35,540 bases of DNA from Streptomyces spiramenti (GCF_012034385.1 NZ_JAAVJB010000032.1:1-35540), one strand, 5' to 3'; shown: positions 17,028 through 25,770, counted from the stretch's first letter. Numbers and translations: made by a program. The notes: generated by a model from the letters alone, not told the origin.

Positions 17028-17579
17028 GTGACGACGAACACGGAGGACGCCGGTCGGGGGCGGCCGGCGGCCGGGGCGACGCGCCTGGAACGGCTGCGCG
17101 CGGAACACGCGGACGCGGTACTCGCGTTCGAGCGGGAGAACCGCGCCTGGTTCTCCCGCTGGGTGCCGGACCGCGGTGACTCCTACTTCGCGGACTTCAC
17201 CGACCGCCACACCCGACTGCTGGACGAACAGGCAGCTGGGCGCGACCACTTCCACGTGCTCCTGGACGAAACGGGAGCGGTGGTCGGGCGGTTCAACCTC
17301 GTCGACGCGGCCGACGGGACGGCGGAGCTCGGGTTCCGCGTCGCCGAACGCGCGGCGGGCCGAGGTGTCGCCACCGCCGCGGTACGGCGGGTCTGCGTGC
17401 TCGCGCGGGAGGAGTACGGACTGTGGGGACTCCGGGCCGCGGCCGGCCTGGCCAACCACGGTTCCCGGCGAGTGCTGGAGCGGACGGGGTTCACCCCGGT
17501 CGGCGAGGTCCTTCTCGGCGGGGAGCGGGGGACCGCCTTCGTCCTGGAGCCGCTGCCGGTGGCGCTCCCCGAACCCTGA
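17028..17579 (+). CDS. GNAT-family N-acetyltransferase (RimJ/RimL-like)
   Basis: The 183-residue product matches the ribosomal-protein-acetyltransferase-like GNAT group. It has FERENRAWFSRWVPDRGD near the start and a central beta-strand VVGRFNLVDA. ELGFRVAERAAGRGVATAAV contains the acetyl-CoA-binding R/Q-x-x-G-x-G/A loop (AERAAGRGVA). LWGLRAAAGLANHGSRRVLERTGF is the usual C-terminal signature. The substrate is unknown: the family acetylates ribosomal protein N termini, amino acids or antibiotics. The start is GTG 17028 with GGAAGG 9 bases upstream. It is divergent from the kinase gene and convergent with the nucleotidyltransferase gene. Confidence 0.9.
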   Translation: MTTNTEDAGRGRPAAGATRLERLRAEHADAVLAFERENRAWFSRWVPDRGDSYFADFTDRHTRLLDEQAAGRDHFHVLLDETGAVVGRFNLVDAADGTAELGFRVAERAAGRGVATAAVRRVCVLAREEYGLWGLRAAAGLANHGSRRVLERTGFTPVGEVLLGGERGTAFVLEPLPVALPEP

Positions 17580-17582
17580 CGC

Positions 17583-17646
17583 CGCTCGCCCGCTCGCCCG
17601 CTCGCCCGCCTAGCCGCTCGCCCGCTCGCCCGCCTAGCCGCTCGCC
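17583..17646. repeat. Octamer tandem array CGCTCGCC / CGCCTAGC
   Basis: Eight head-to-tail octamers: CGCTCGCC three times, CGCCTAGC, CGCTCGCC twice, CGCCTAGC, CGCTCGCC. A 24-base super-repeat results. It sits just past the GNAT stop, before the shared terminator. Confidence 0.95.
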
Positions 17647-17700
17647 CGGCCGGCGCGCATCCGGACCGACCCGCGCCTGCCGAAGCGCTCACTTCTGCCG

Positions 17701-17720
17701 GCACCGGCCCGGGCCGGTGC
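17701..17720. terminator. Bidirectional terminator, perfect palindrome
   Basis: GCACCGGCCCGGGCCGGTGC is a perfect 20-base palindrome between the convergent GNAT and nucleotidyltransferase genes, 5 bases from the latter's stop. Confidence 0.65.
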
Positions 17721-17725
17721 GGTCG

Positions 17726-18442
17726 TCAGTTCCCGTTGAGCTCGCGGGCCGCCTCGTTCAGGTCCTTGGCCGTGTCGATCGCCCGCCAGTAGGCGCGCTG
17801 CGGCAGCGGGAACCCGGCGAGGAGCCGTTGGCGGGCCAGCCTCGGGAAGGTGTTGCGCTCGTGGTCGCCGCGGTCGGGGAGCAGCGAGGTGAACGCGGGG
17901 GAGAAGACGTACACGCCCGCGTTGATCTGGAACGAGACCGGAGGTGCCTCGATGAAGTCCGTGACGTTGCCGATCTCGTCGGTGGCGACCGCGCCCCACG
18001 GCAGACGGGGCCGGGCCAGTGCCAGCGTCGCCAGCGCCTCGCGCTCGGCGTGGAACTCCGCCATCTCCCGCAGCGAGAACCGGGTCCAGATGTCGCCGTT
18101 GGTGGCGTAGTAGGGCTCGTCAGGGCGGGGCAGCGCCGCCGCGGCGTACTTCAGGCCGCCACCCCGACCGAGGGGTTCCGTCTCGACCACGGTCGTCGCA
18201 CGCAGCGGGAGTTCGGTCTCCCGCAGCCACTCCTGGAGCACCTCGGCGAGATGGCCGCAGGAGATCACGACATCGGTGACGCCCTCCGCGGCGAGCCACG
18301 CCAGCTGGTGCCCGATGATCGGAGTGCCCGTGCCGGGGATCTCCACCATCGGCTTGGGACGGTCGTCGGTGTACGGGCGGAGGCGCGAGCCCTGGCCGCC
18401 CGCCAGGACCACGGCCTGCGTGGGGTGCGGAAGGTCGGTCAT
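17726..18442 (-). CDS. Sugar-1-phosphate nucleotidyltransferase
   Basis: RmlA/ManC-like enzyme of 238 residues that would transfer a nucleotide to a sugar 1-phosphate. Seen are the N-terminal nucleotide-binding signature VVLAGGQGSRLRPYTDDRPKP, VEIPGTGTPIIGHQL, the metal-binding NGD of YYATNGDIWTRF, and NAGVYVFSP near the C terminus. The base and sugar used cannot be read from sequence; it is short and has no left-handed beta-helix. The start ATG 18442 has TACGCT 7 bases upstream and no ribosome binding site, so it is likely leaderless. It may supply nucleotide sugars for wall or extracellular glycans. It is separated from the small gene upstream by 86 bases. Confidence 0.9.
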   Translation of the reverse strand: MTDLPHPTQAVVLAGGQGSRLRPYTDDRPKPMVEIPGTGTPIIGHQLAWLAAEGVTDVVISCGHLAEVLQEWLRETELPLRATTVVETEPLGRGGGLKYAAAALPRPDEPYYATNGDIWTRFSLREMAEFHAEREALATLALARPRLPWGAVATDEIGNVTDFIEAPPVSFQINAGVYVFSPAFTSLLPDRGDHERNTFPRLARQRLLAGFPLPQRAYWRAIDTAKDLNEAARELNGN

Positions 18443-18449
18443 GATCCGC

Positions 18450-18455
18450 AGCGTA
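18450..18455 (-). promoter_or_regulatory. -10 of a probable leaderless nucleotidyltransferase mRNA
   Basis: TACGCT on minus, exactly 7 bases before the ATG. No -35 is evident. Confidence 0.4.
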
Positions 18456-18528
18456 CGGGATCGCCCGGCCCGCGGGGCGGGCCGGGCGAGAGAGCCGCCG
18501 CAGCGGACGCGACGCTGCCGGTGACGCG

Positions 18529-18957
18529 TCAGACAGCGCCGGCGACGCCTGCCGCGAACGAGGTGTCGCAGACCGGGCGCGCGTGCTCCTGGGCGAGGAC
18601 GGCGCTGCCGTACTTCTCGACGGCGGCCTGGCCGAGGGCGCGGGCGATCTCCATGCAGTGCACGGCGAGGGCGGGGTCGAGTTCCACCTCGCGCTGGAGG
18701 CTGGTGAGGGCCGTGCCGGGGTCGGCGGCGTGGAGCTCGTCGAGGAGCGAGACCAGCAGTTCGTCCTCGGCCGGGAGCGGCTCGGGCGCCACGTCGGTCT
18801 GCTGCGGCGCGCGCTCGGCGCCGGCGTTGACCACCGTGCTGTCGGCGGGGGGCTCGGCCCACGGCACCTTGGCGACGGCGAGTGTCCCGGAGAGCACCAG
18901 GACGACCGGGAGGACAAGGGCAAGGGTGCGGCCGATGCGGCGGGCTGCCTGGTTCAC
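18529..18957 (-). CDS. Small membrane-anchored or secreted protein of unknown function
   Basis: Product of 142 residues. The frame is open to 19062, but GTG 18957 has a GAGGAAG site about 9 bases upstream and gives NQAARRIGRT followed by a hydrophobic segment (LALVLPVVLVLSGTLAVA), a signal anchor without a lipobox. The rest is acidic and helical and contains two Cys (VHCMEI and PVCDTS) that could form a disulfide outside the cell. I do not recognise a named family. It lies between the nucleotidyltransferase gene and msiK on the same strand; I see no evidence of a shared transcript with msiK, because a terminator follows msiK. Confidence 0.72.
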   Translation of the reverse strand: MNQAARRIGRTLALVLPVVLVLSGTLAVAKVPWAEPPADSTVVNAGAERAPQQTDVAPEPLPAEDELLVSLLDELHAADPGTALTSLQREVELDPALAVHCMEIARALGQAAVEKYGSAVLAQEHARPVCDTSFAAGVAGAV

Positions 18958-19206
18958 TGGATGTCTTCCTCGCGTGTGTGGTTGCGGTCGGTTGCAGTGG
19001 CCCGGGGGACGACTGCGATCGTAGCGAGGTGTAGTGATGTGGCGACATCTTGTCACCCGCAAGGGCGATGTCGGGACACACGTTCGCCGGTTCGAGTCGG
19101 CGAACCGGCCCGGGCGGGCCGGCGTTCACCGAACCGCTCCAGTGGGCCCCACGCATCGGCGCGCGGGGAAGGGCCCGGCTACCGGCGTCGGAGGTGCCGA
19201 CGACAG
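18958..19206. other. Intergenic region downstream of msiK
   Basis: Holds the promoter of the small anchored protein. A lone GTTCACC at 19124 lacks a partner unit. No gene or RNA recognised. Confidence 0.4.
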
Positions 19207-19245
19207 CGCGGGCCGTACTCTCGCTCCCGGCGAGAATACGGCCCG
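19207..19245 (-). terminator. Terminator after msiK
   Basis: GCGGGCCGTACTCTCGC pairs with GCGAGAATACGGCCCGC (one C/A mismatch) around TCCCG, 48 bases past the msiK stop. Confidence 0.85.
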
Positions 19246-19292
19246 CAATGGTCCGATTCGCTGTGTCACGGGCGGAAACCGCCCGCCGAACG

Positions 19293-20420
<1,128 letters not shown>

Positions 20421-20499
20421 GGCTTCTGTACTCCCTCACCGGCAGGAACGTGCCGGACGATCCGAGTGGGGTCGAGCGCCCAGGGGTCTGGACCTCCGC

Positions 20500-20529
20500 A
20501 ACCTAACCCGAACGGGTGTCCCGTGTCAC
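20500..20529 (-). promoter_or_regulatory. Predicted msiK promoter
   Basis: On minus, GTGACA (20524-20529, five of six to TTGACA), an 18-base spacer and TAGGTT (20500-20505). The predicted 5' UTR is about 70 bases with a GAGGGAG ribosome binding site. Confidence 0.6.
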
Positions 20530-20817
20530 CAGTCACGACGTGGCGTTTCCGGAGGTCGTCGCGGTGCGTCGCCGTGCGTCGCGGAGTCGGCGGTCCGGTG
20601 CGGGCACGGGGCCGCCACCGGCGCCGACACGGCGGGGACGCGGAGCGCGCTACGCCGCCGCTACCGAGTTGGGACGGGGGCCCGCACACGATGGGACCGG
20701 TGCGATCGCCGACGCCGGACGGCGGTCCCGGGTGGGGACCGGGACGTCGCGCCACCGGGCGGGAACACCTCCCGTCCACGACCGGCGGGGCGGTCGGCGC
20801 CGCCCGCGAGGGGGAAC
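20530..20817. other. Intergenic region between msiK and the SARP-like gene
   Basis: Arg/Gly-rich fortuitous frames only; no gene seen. A frame is open into the SARP-like gene from 20392 but is not protein-like before ATG 20818. Confidence 0.4.
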
Positions 20818-21576
20818 ATGCACTTTCGACTGCTCGGGCCCGTCGAGCTCCGGACCACGGACCGGTGGCATCCGGTCGCCGCTGCCAAGCAGCGCCACCT
20901 GCTGGCCCTGCTGCTGCTCAACCGGTGCCGGACGGTGCCCGTACCGGTGCTGATCGAGGAGCTCTGGCCGGTCGACCCGCCCGCCACCGCACGGGCGCTG
21001 GTCCGCAACTACGTGATGCGGCTGCGGCGGCTCCTCGGGGACGACGGCGCCACCGTCATCACCTACCGGGCGCCCGGCTACTGCCTGGAACTGCCGCCGG
21101 GGCTGTCCGACGCCGAACTGTTCCGGGCGGGGCTGGCCGCCGGCCGCCGGGCGCTCGGCGAGGGCGACGCCGCCACCGCAGTCGTCCGGCTGCGCGAGAC
21201 GCTGTCGCTGTGGCGCGGCACCGCGCTGGCCGACCTGCCGGGGGAGGGGATGGTCGGAGTCGCCCGGCGGGAGCTGGCGGCGCGCCGGGAGGCCGGCGAC
21301 GACCTGCTCATCGACGCCAGGCTGGCCATCGAACCGGCCTCGCTCGTGCCCGAGTTGCGCGCGCTGGCGGCGGACTCGCCGCGGGAGTACCGCTGGGGGC
21401 AGCTGATGCGGGCACTCTGGCTCTCCGGCGCCCCGGCCGAGGCGTTGGGCTGCTACGGCCGGTTGCGCGCCACCATGGCGCAGCGGTACGGCGCCGAACC
21501 CAGCCCGTACCTGCGGGAACTGCGCGACCGGATTCGCGCGGGGGAGCGGGAGAGGCTGACCACCGGCGTGCGGTGA
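20818..21576 (+). CDS. SARP-family transcriptional regulator (AfsR/DnrI/RedD type, short form)
   Basis: Product of 252 residues with the two hallmark parts of Streptomyces antibiotic regulatory proteins. The first is an OmpR-like winged helix (about 1-90): FRLLGPVELRTTDR, KQRHLLALLLLNRC, IEELWPVDPPATARALVRNYVMRLRRLL, and a wing with YRAPGYCLEL. The second is a bacterial transcriptional activation domain (about 95-245): LFRAGLAAGRRAL, LWRGTALADLPG, and the closing tetratricopeptide-like LMRALWLSGAPAEALGCY. There is no NB-ARC ATPase or sensor domain. SARPs activate antibiotic clusters by binding heptameric direct repeats; none is seen here and no biosynthetic genes are near, so the target is unknown. 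The start ATG 20818 has GAGGGGG 4-10 bases upstream. Confidence 0.9.
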   Translation: MHFRLLGPVELRTTDRWHPVAAAKQRHLLALLLLNRCRTVPVPVLIEELWPVDPPATARALVRNYVMRLRRLLGDDGATVITYRAPGYCLELPPGLSDAELFRAGLAAGRRALGEGDAATAVVRLRETLSLWRGTALADLPGEGMVGVARRELAARREAGDDLLIDARLAIEPASLVPELRALAADSPREYRWGQLMRALWLSGAPAEALGCYGRLRATMAQRYGAEPSPYLRELRDRIRAGERERLTTGVR

Positions 21577-21714
21577 GGAGGCGCGCCGCGCCTTCGGGTC
21601 GGGCGCCGGGCGGTGACGGGCTTCGTCCGGCTGGTTCGGGGCCGCCCGAGCGCGGCGCCCGGCCCCGCCCGGCCCTGACCGAACGGGGGCCGGTGCGACC
21701 CGCGCCGCCTTCGG
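21577..21714. other. Short intergenic region before tRNA-Thr
   Basis: GC-rich spacer with small inverted repeats near 21586-21610; no gene seen. Confidence 0.3.
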
Positions 21715-21720
21715 TACACT
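21715..21720 (+). promoter_or_regulatory. -10 of the tRNA-Thr promoter
   Basis: TACACT, 11 bases before the mature tRNA 5' end. No good -35 hexamer at 17-18 bases. Confidence 0.45.
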
Positions 21721-21731
21721 GCTCGGGTCGC

Positions 21732-21805
21732 GCCGCCTTAGCTCAGCTGGTCAGAGCAGCTGTCTTGTAAACAGCAGGTCGTCGGTTCGAATCCGACAGG
21801 CGGCT
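21732..21805 (+). tRNA. tRNA-Thr (anticodon UGU)
   Basis: A full cloverleaf can be drawn by eye. Acceptor GCCGCCT pairs with AGGCGGC, the D arm is GCTC/GAGC, and the anticodon stem is GCTGT/ACAGC with loop CTTGTAA and anticodon TGT at 21766-21768. The variable loop is AGGTC and the T arm is GTCGG/CCGAC with TTCGAAT. The discriminator is T. CCA is not encoded. A terminator hairpin follows. It reads the rare ACA codon. Confidence 0.97.
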
Positions 21806-21810
21806 CAGCG

Positions 21811-21827
21811 GTCACACCCCGTGTGAC
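21811..21827 (+). other. Small hairpin just past tRNA-Thr
   Basis: GTCACAC CCC GTGTGAC is a perfect 7-base stem directly after the tRNA. It may help 3'-end processing or termination together with the next hairpin. Confidence 0.5.
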
Positions 21828-21834
21828 CTTGTGG

Positions 21835-21873
21835 GGAACGCCCCGCCCGGCCCTCCGCCGGGTGGGGCGTTCC
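21835..21873 (+). terminator. Terminator after tRNA-Thr
   Basis: GGAACGCCCC pairs with GGGGCGTTCC, with CCGGC/GCCGG inside, 30 bases past the tRNA. Confidence 0.85.
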
Positions 21874-21883
21874 GCCGTTCCGG

Positions 21884-21957
21884 CCCGTGCCAGGAGCCGT
21901 ACCGGGGCCGGGCCCGTGCCCGTGCCCGTGCCAGGAGCCGTGCCCGTGCCGGGAGCC
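21884..21957. repeat. Direct repeats CCCGTGCCAGGAGCCGT
   Basis: The 17-mer CCCGTGCCAGGAGCCGT occurs exactly at 21884-21900 and 21925-21941. A third, diverged copy is at 21943-21957, with extra CCCGTG units between. It is non-coding, just downstream of the tRNA terminator. Confidence 0.85.
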
Positions 21958-22488
21958 GGGGCCTCGGCCCGGCTGCGACGGTGACCCCGACCGCAGCTGC
22001 GGCCGAGCGCCGGACGCGCTTCGCTGCGGGGTGGGACGACGGGGCGCCCGTAGTGCGCCGCCGTCCCCGCCGGGTGCCGTCGTGGGACCGGCGCCTGACG
22101 CCGTCTCGGAGATCGATCGGTCTCCCACAGGTGGCGCGGCGGCATCCGGTCGAGCCGTTCCGCTGTCCGGTCACGGAGCGGATTGCACCCCTCACCAGGT
22201 GGTCTGTGATCAGTTGCCTTCAGGGTGTTGCGTGTCACATCCATTCGGTGACAGGCTGAGGGAACTGAGGCGGCTGATTCTGGTGTGAGAGCGATCGGTG
22301 GTTGCGCCGCTCCGGGCTCTGCGCCGCTGTTCCGCTGGTGGGTGCCGGGCGGGGTGGCTCGTCGAGATGACCACGCAGGCGCTACGACCGATCACTTTCG
22401 GTCGGGGGTGCGGCTGTAATTCCGACGTGAGCATGCCAAGCTGTACGGGTTCCAAATACACGATGAGCAAGATGAGTTGATCGTAGTG
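21958..22488. other. Gene-poor stretch between tRNA-Thr and the lipoprotein gene
   Basis: About 530 bases without a supportable gene. GC content visibly drops near 22190-22290 and 22380-22490, as in a promoter region or foreign insert. A short frame near 22245 reads GDRLRELRRL, like the opening of an XRE regulator, but stops at once. No tRNA fragment or attachment-site repeat was recognised. Confidence 0.4.
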
Positions 22489-23082
22489 ATGGATGAACCC
22501 CGCACATCCGAGGCGCCCGAGCCGTCCAGCCGCGGCAAGGCACGCACCACAGTGACAGCCCGTCACCAGCGCCCCGCTCCGGCCCGGACGGCCGGAACGA
22601 CCTCCCCACCGTCGTGGACGACGACGGCCGGGCCGGTCACCGAGAGGACCCGCGACAGACGCGGGCTCCGCCCCCGCCTGCTGGCGCCGTTCGCCGCAGC
22701 CGCGGCCGTCTCCGCCGTTCTCGTGCTCACCGCCTGCGGCAGTGAGGGCGAGGAGGCCTCGGCCGCCACGGCGCCGGGGGTCACCGCGGAGACACTTGCC
22801 AACGACCTCGCCGCGGTCACCGAGATGCCCAACCCGCGCGACACCACGCACAGCTGCGACAGCGAGGACATCGGCGACCACGCCTGCGAGCAGATGATCA
22901 GCACCGACACCCTGTCCGTGTACCAGCTTGCCGGCGGTGAGTCGGCCGAGCACTGGGCGGACACCATCGGGCAGACCCACACGGTGGCCGTCGTGGGCGC
23001 GTTTCTCCTGAAGTGGCAGTACACCCCCGCGCCCGACGACTTCAACGCGGTGGTCGAACGCGCGGAAGAGGTGGTCGGCTGA
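22489..23082 (+). CDS. Lipoprotein of unknown function
   Basis: The product has a basic stretch (RDRRGLRPRLL), a hydrophobic segment and the lipobox VLTAC, giving a lipid-modified Cys about residue 83. The mature part of about 115 residues has Glu/Ala-rich helices, two further Cys (THSCDSED and DHACEQM) and a C-terminal FLLKWQYTPAPDDF. The N-terminal region before the signal core is unusually long. The start is uncertain: ATG 22489 (chosen), GTG 22552 or an upstream TTG 22477 are possible, none with a good ribosome binding site. I do not recognise a named family. It lies upstream of two other lipoproteins and a two-component system, but a hairpin and a 596-base gap separate them. Confidence 0.72.
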   Translation: MDEPRTSEAPEPSSRGKARTTVTARHQRPAPARTAGTTSPPSWTTTAGPVTERTRDRRGLRPRLLAPFAAAAAVSAVLVLTACGSEGEEASAATAPGVTAETLANDLAAVTEMPNPRDTTHSCDSEDIGDHACEQMISTDTLSVYQLAGGESAEHWADTIGQTHTVAVVGAFLLKWQYTPAPDDFNAVVERAEEVVG

Positions 23083-23113
23083 GACGCCGGGCGCCCGGCA
23101 GCGCCCTGATGCC

Positions 23114-23148
23114 ACCGGCCCGGCCACCCCGAGCGGGTGCCGGCCGGT
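23114..23148 (+). terminator. Terminator after the first lipoprotein gene
   Basis: ACCGGCCCGGCCACCC and GGGTGCCGGCCGGT form a near-complete stem around CGAGC, 31 bases past the stop. Confidence 0.65.
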
Positions 23149-23582
23149 AGTTCCGTGCGTTTCGCGACGCTCGGCGCCGCTCTGTTGCGGCGGGCCGGTT
23201 CGTTCCCCGCCGCTCCCTCCCGGTTCTCGCCCGCGTCCGCACCGCCGGCCGCGGGCCTGGTCAGGCCGCTCCCCGGATCGTCACGGTGAGCGGCCCGTTC
23301 GTCGCGCCCGCACGCCGGCGTCGTTGTGGATGCCTCCGCCTCCTCGTCGCCTCGGCCGCGGGGCCCATCTCTCCCCGGCCTCGGCCCCGCCGGCTCGTCG
23401 CAGCGCCGCCCGCTCCGACGGCTCACACCCTCCCCGTGTCACGCCTCGGCCGGGCGGCTACCCCTCGCACGGCCGTGCTGCCACCCGCGCCGGCGCCGCC
23501 CGGTGAAGCGGCTGCCGCGCCAATGATGGCCGGCTGTTACGTCGCCGCCGGGCGATCGCCGGGGTAGGTGCCTAGCGTGGGA
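23149..23582. other. Intergenic region upstream of the WCLPDC lipoprotein pair
   Basis: No convincing gene. TAGCGT at 23573-23578 is a -10-like hexamer just before a heptamer repeat and may be the promoter of the lipoprotein and two-component genes. No matching -35 was found. Confidence 0.4.
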
Positions 23583-23617
23583 ACCACGGACCACGGACCA
23601 CGGACCACGGACCACGG
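23583..23617. repeat. Five tandem ACCACGG heptamers
   Basis: ACCACGG is repeated five times exactly, in the leader 62 bases before the start of the next gene and just after a -10-like TAGCGT. Confidence 0.95.
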
Positions 23618-23678
23618 CCCCGCGGGGCCGCCCGCACGGACCTGACGGCAGCGCACGGTGGACACACGGAGGTACGGC

Positions 23679-24353
23679 ATGACCTACAGCGGACACCCCG
23701 GCATCACCAGCCCCGGCACGGCCCGGCGCCGAACCGCCGTGGGGGCGCGGCGTCTTCTGCTCGGTGGACGCCGTGCGCGCCCCGTCGTCGCCCTGCTCGG
23801 CGCGGTGGTCCTCGCCCTCTCCACGGTCGGTTGCGGCGGGGACGACACCGGCACCGACGTCTCGGCCGAGACCACCCCCGAGACCCCCGGCACCACGACG
23901 GGCGGCACCGGCGAACCGGACACCGCGGACGGCGGCAGGGGCGACGCGGACACCTCCGCCCCGGCGGAGCAGGAGCCGACCCCGGGCAGCGCCGGTGGCA
24001 CCGCCGCGGAGGACACCGACGGTCCCTACGTCGTCAACTTCTACGGGGAGGAGAACGCCGACGGTGCCGCGGAGCGCGAGCCCGCCAACCTGGTGCTGAG
24101 CGAGCACTCCTCGCTCCAGGACATGGAGTGGACCGAGTGGGGCGCCGACCGGGCGGTGGGAACGGGGCGGCTGAGCGGCATGTGGTGCCTGCCCGACTGC
24201 GCGGACCAGCCGTTCGACGCGACCGTCGTCCTCTCGGGACCCACCGAGGTGGACGGTGACGTCTACTTCGCGGCCTTCGATCTGGACGCACCGGACGCGG
24301 GGGAGTTCCGCACGGACGACCTGGACGGCGAGCGCCCGCTCCAGCTCCCCTGA
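23679..24353 (+). CDS. WCLPDC-motif lipoprotein 1
   Basis: Secreted lipoprotein of 224 residues. The start ATG 23679 has a CGGAGGT site about 7 bases upstream (GTG 23658 is in frame but has none). A long basic N-region, hydrophobic core and STVGC give a lipid-modified Cys52. A Thr/Glu/Gly-rich linker (about 55-112) leads to a folded domain (about 115-224) with MEWTEWGADRAVGTG, GMWCLPDC (Cys170 and Cys174, a CxxxC pair) and YFAAFDLDAPDAGEF. The next gene encodes a clear paralogue of this domain. I know no name for the family. The CxxxC pair could bind a metal, as in Sco-type proteins, or form a redox disulfide; both are speculation. Same strand and adjacent to a response regulator and sensor kinase. 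Confidence 0.8.
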   Translation: MTYSGHPGITSPGTARRRTAVGARRLLLGGRRARPVVALLGAVVLALSTVGCGGDDTGTDVSAETTPETPGTTTGGTGEPDTADGGRGDADTSAPAEQEPTPGSAGGTAAEDTDGPYVVNFYGEENADGAAEREPANLVLSEHSSLQDMEWTEWGADRAVGTGRLSGMWCLPDCADQPFDATVVLSGPTEVDGDVYFAAFDLDAPDAGEFRTDDLDGERPLQLP

Positions 24354-24430
24354 CCGCCCCGCCCGGCCCCGCCCGGGGTGACGAGCACGAGGGCCGGCGC
24401 GCGGCCCGGCGAGACGGACGGGGGTGGGGC

Positions 24431-24907
24431 ATGCGGTCGATCCGGCGGACCCGCCACCCCGGACGGCCTTGCCCGGGCGCCCTGGTGACGGCGGCGCTGC
24501 TGTCTCTGGCGACCGCAGCCGGTACGGGCTGTGCGGCGGACCCCGGTCCGCACGTCGAGGGCCCCGCTCCGGCGGTCGACCGCGACTCCCGCCCGCTGTA
24601 CGTCAGCGACGCGGCGGGCGAACCGCTGCAACGGCCGGAGCGGTTCGCCGTCACCGAGTTCGTCTCGCTCACCGGGCTGCGGTGGGAGTCCTGGGGCGAA
24701 CCCAGCGCGCGGGCGACCGGCTCGGTCGCGGGCACCTGGTGCCTGCCCGACTGCGAGGGCGGCTACCCCGCGACCGTGGAGCTCCACGCGCCCGCCGTCC
24801 GCGAGCGCGTCGCCTACTACACCCGCGTCACGGTCGAGGCCGACGGCCTTCCCGAGAACCGGGCCGCCGAACTCGACGGGTTGGAGCTGTACGCGCCCTT
24901 CCGCTGA
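24431..24907 (+). CDS. WCLPDC-motif lipoprotein 2 (tandem paralogue)
   Basis: Lipoprotein of 158 residues, start ATG 24431 (an ACGGGGGTGGGG tract precedes it). The signal peptide ends AGTGC with Cys34. The mature domain aligns along its length with the preceding gene's product: LRWESWGEPSARATG against MEWTEWGADRAVGTG, GTWCLPDC against GMWCLPDC (here Cys104 and Cys108), AYYTRVTVEADG against YFAAFDLDAPD, and LDGLEL against LDGERPL. It lacks the long linker. It is separated from the response regulator gene by 121 bases. The arrangement of lipoproteins, regulator and kinase recalls the cseA-cseB-cseC layout, where a lipoprotein tunes a sensor kinase, but no sigma factor gene is present. Function is inferred only. 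Confidence 0.82.
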   Translation: MRSIRRTRHPGRPCPGALVTAALLSLATAAGTGCAADPGPHVEGPAPAVDRDSRPLYVSDAAGEPLQRPERFAVTEFVSLTGLRWESWGEPSARATGSVAGTWCLPDCEGGYPATVELHAPAVRERVAYYTRVTVEADGLPENRAAELDGLELYAPFR

Positions 24908-25028
24908 CGTCCGACGCCCGACGCCGGACGCCCGCACTCACGGCCCCGATCACCACCCGGCCCGCACGGACCCGGCCCGCCCGCACTCGACCTGCCCCAC
25001 CCGACGTCGTCCTGGACGAGGAGCGCCC

Positions 25029-25757
25029 GTGAGCCGACCGCCCCACCCGCCGCCGGACCCCGCACCGGAGGTGCTGCTGGTCGAGGACGATGCGGTACTG
25101 CGGGAGGCGACCGGCATGGCGCTGGAACGCCACGGCTTCCGGGTGCGCACCGCGGCCGACGGCCTGACGGGGCTGGAGATGTTCCGCGCCCGCCCGCCGG
25201 ACGTGGCGGTGCTGGACGTGATGCTGCCCGAACTCGACGGCGTCAGCCTCGTGCGGCGCATCCGGGAGACCAGCGGCGTCCCTGCGCTGATGATCTCCGC
25301 CCGAACCGACCCCATCGACGTGGTCCAGGGGTTGGAAGCGGGCGCCGACGACTACCTGACCAAGCCCTACGACACCGCCGTGCTCGTCGCCCGGATGCGT
25401 GCCGCGCTGCGCCGCGCGGGTCCGGGGGCGGGTCCGACGGCCGCCGCCCCCGCCGAACAGGCCGCGCCGGAGCGGTTGCTGCGGGCCGGAGACCTGACGG
25501 TCGACGCGCGGTCGCTGGAGGTGCGCCGCGGCGACCGTCAACTGGATCTGACACCCACCGAGTTGAAGCTGGTGCTGGAGTTCGCCGCGGAACCGGGGGT
25601 GGTGCTCAGCCGCTCCACGTTGCTGGAGCGGGTCTGGGACTACAGCTGGGGCGGCGACAGCCGCGTCGTCGACGTCCACGTGCAACGGCTGCGGGCCAAG
25701 GTCGGGCACAACCGTATCGAGACCGTCCGCGGTTTCGGCTACAAGCTGAGGCCGTGA
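25029..25757 (+). CDS. OmpR-family response regulator
   Basis: Product of 242 residues. The receiver domain has VLLVEDD, phosphoacceptor Asp63 in VAVLDVMLPELDG, Ser90 in LMISART and Lys112 in YLTKPYDT. A Pro/Ala-rich linker leads to a winged-helix DNA-binding domain (about 150-242) with LDLTPTELKLVLEF, VVDVHVQRLRAKVG and a C-terminal TVRGFGYKLRP. The start GTG 25029 has GAGGAG about 6 bases upstream. Cytoplasmic partner of the kinase encoded next. It resembles CseB/PhoP-type regulators; the regulon is unknown, and the flanking lipoprotein genes are reasonable targets. Confidence 0.93.
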   Translation: MSRPPHPPPDPAPEVLLVEDDAVLREATGMALERHGFRVRTAADGLTGLEMFRARPPDVAVLDVMLPELDGVSLVRRIRETSGVPALMISARTDPIDVVQGLEAGADDYLTKPYDTAVLVARMRAALRRAGPGAGPTAAAPAEQAAPERLLRAGDLTVDARSLEVRRGDRQLDLTPTELKLVLEFAAEPGVVLSRSTLLERVWDYSWGGDSRVVDVHVQRLRAKVGHNRIETVRGFGYKLRP

Positions 25758-25770
25758 CCGGCTGTGGCAG

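Noticed and set aside
19124..19130. A single GTTCACC near msiK as a PHO box
   Set aside because: No second unit at 11 or 22 bases. One heptamer is expected by chance.
22245..22288. Start of an XRE-type regulator (GDRLRELRRL)
   Set aside because: The frame stops after a few codons and no helix-turn-helix follows in any frame.
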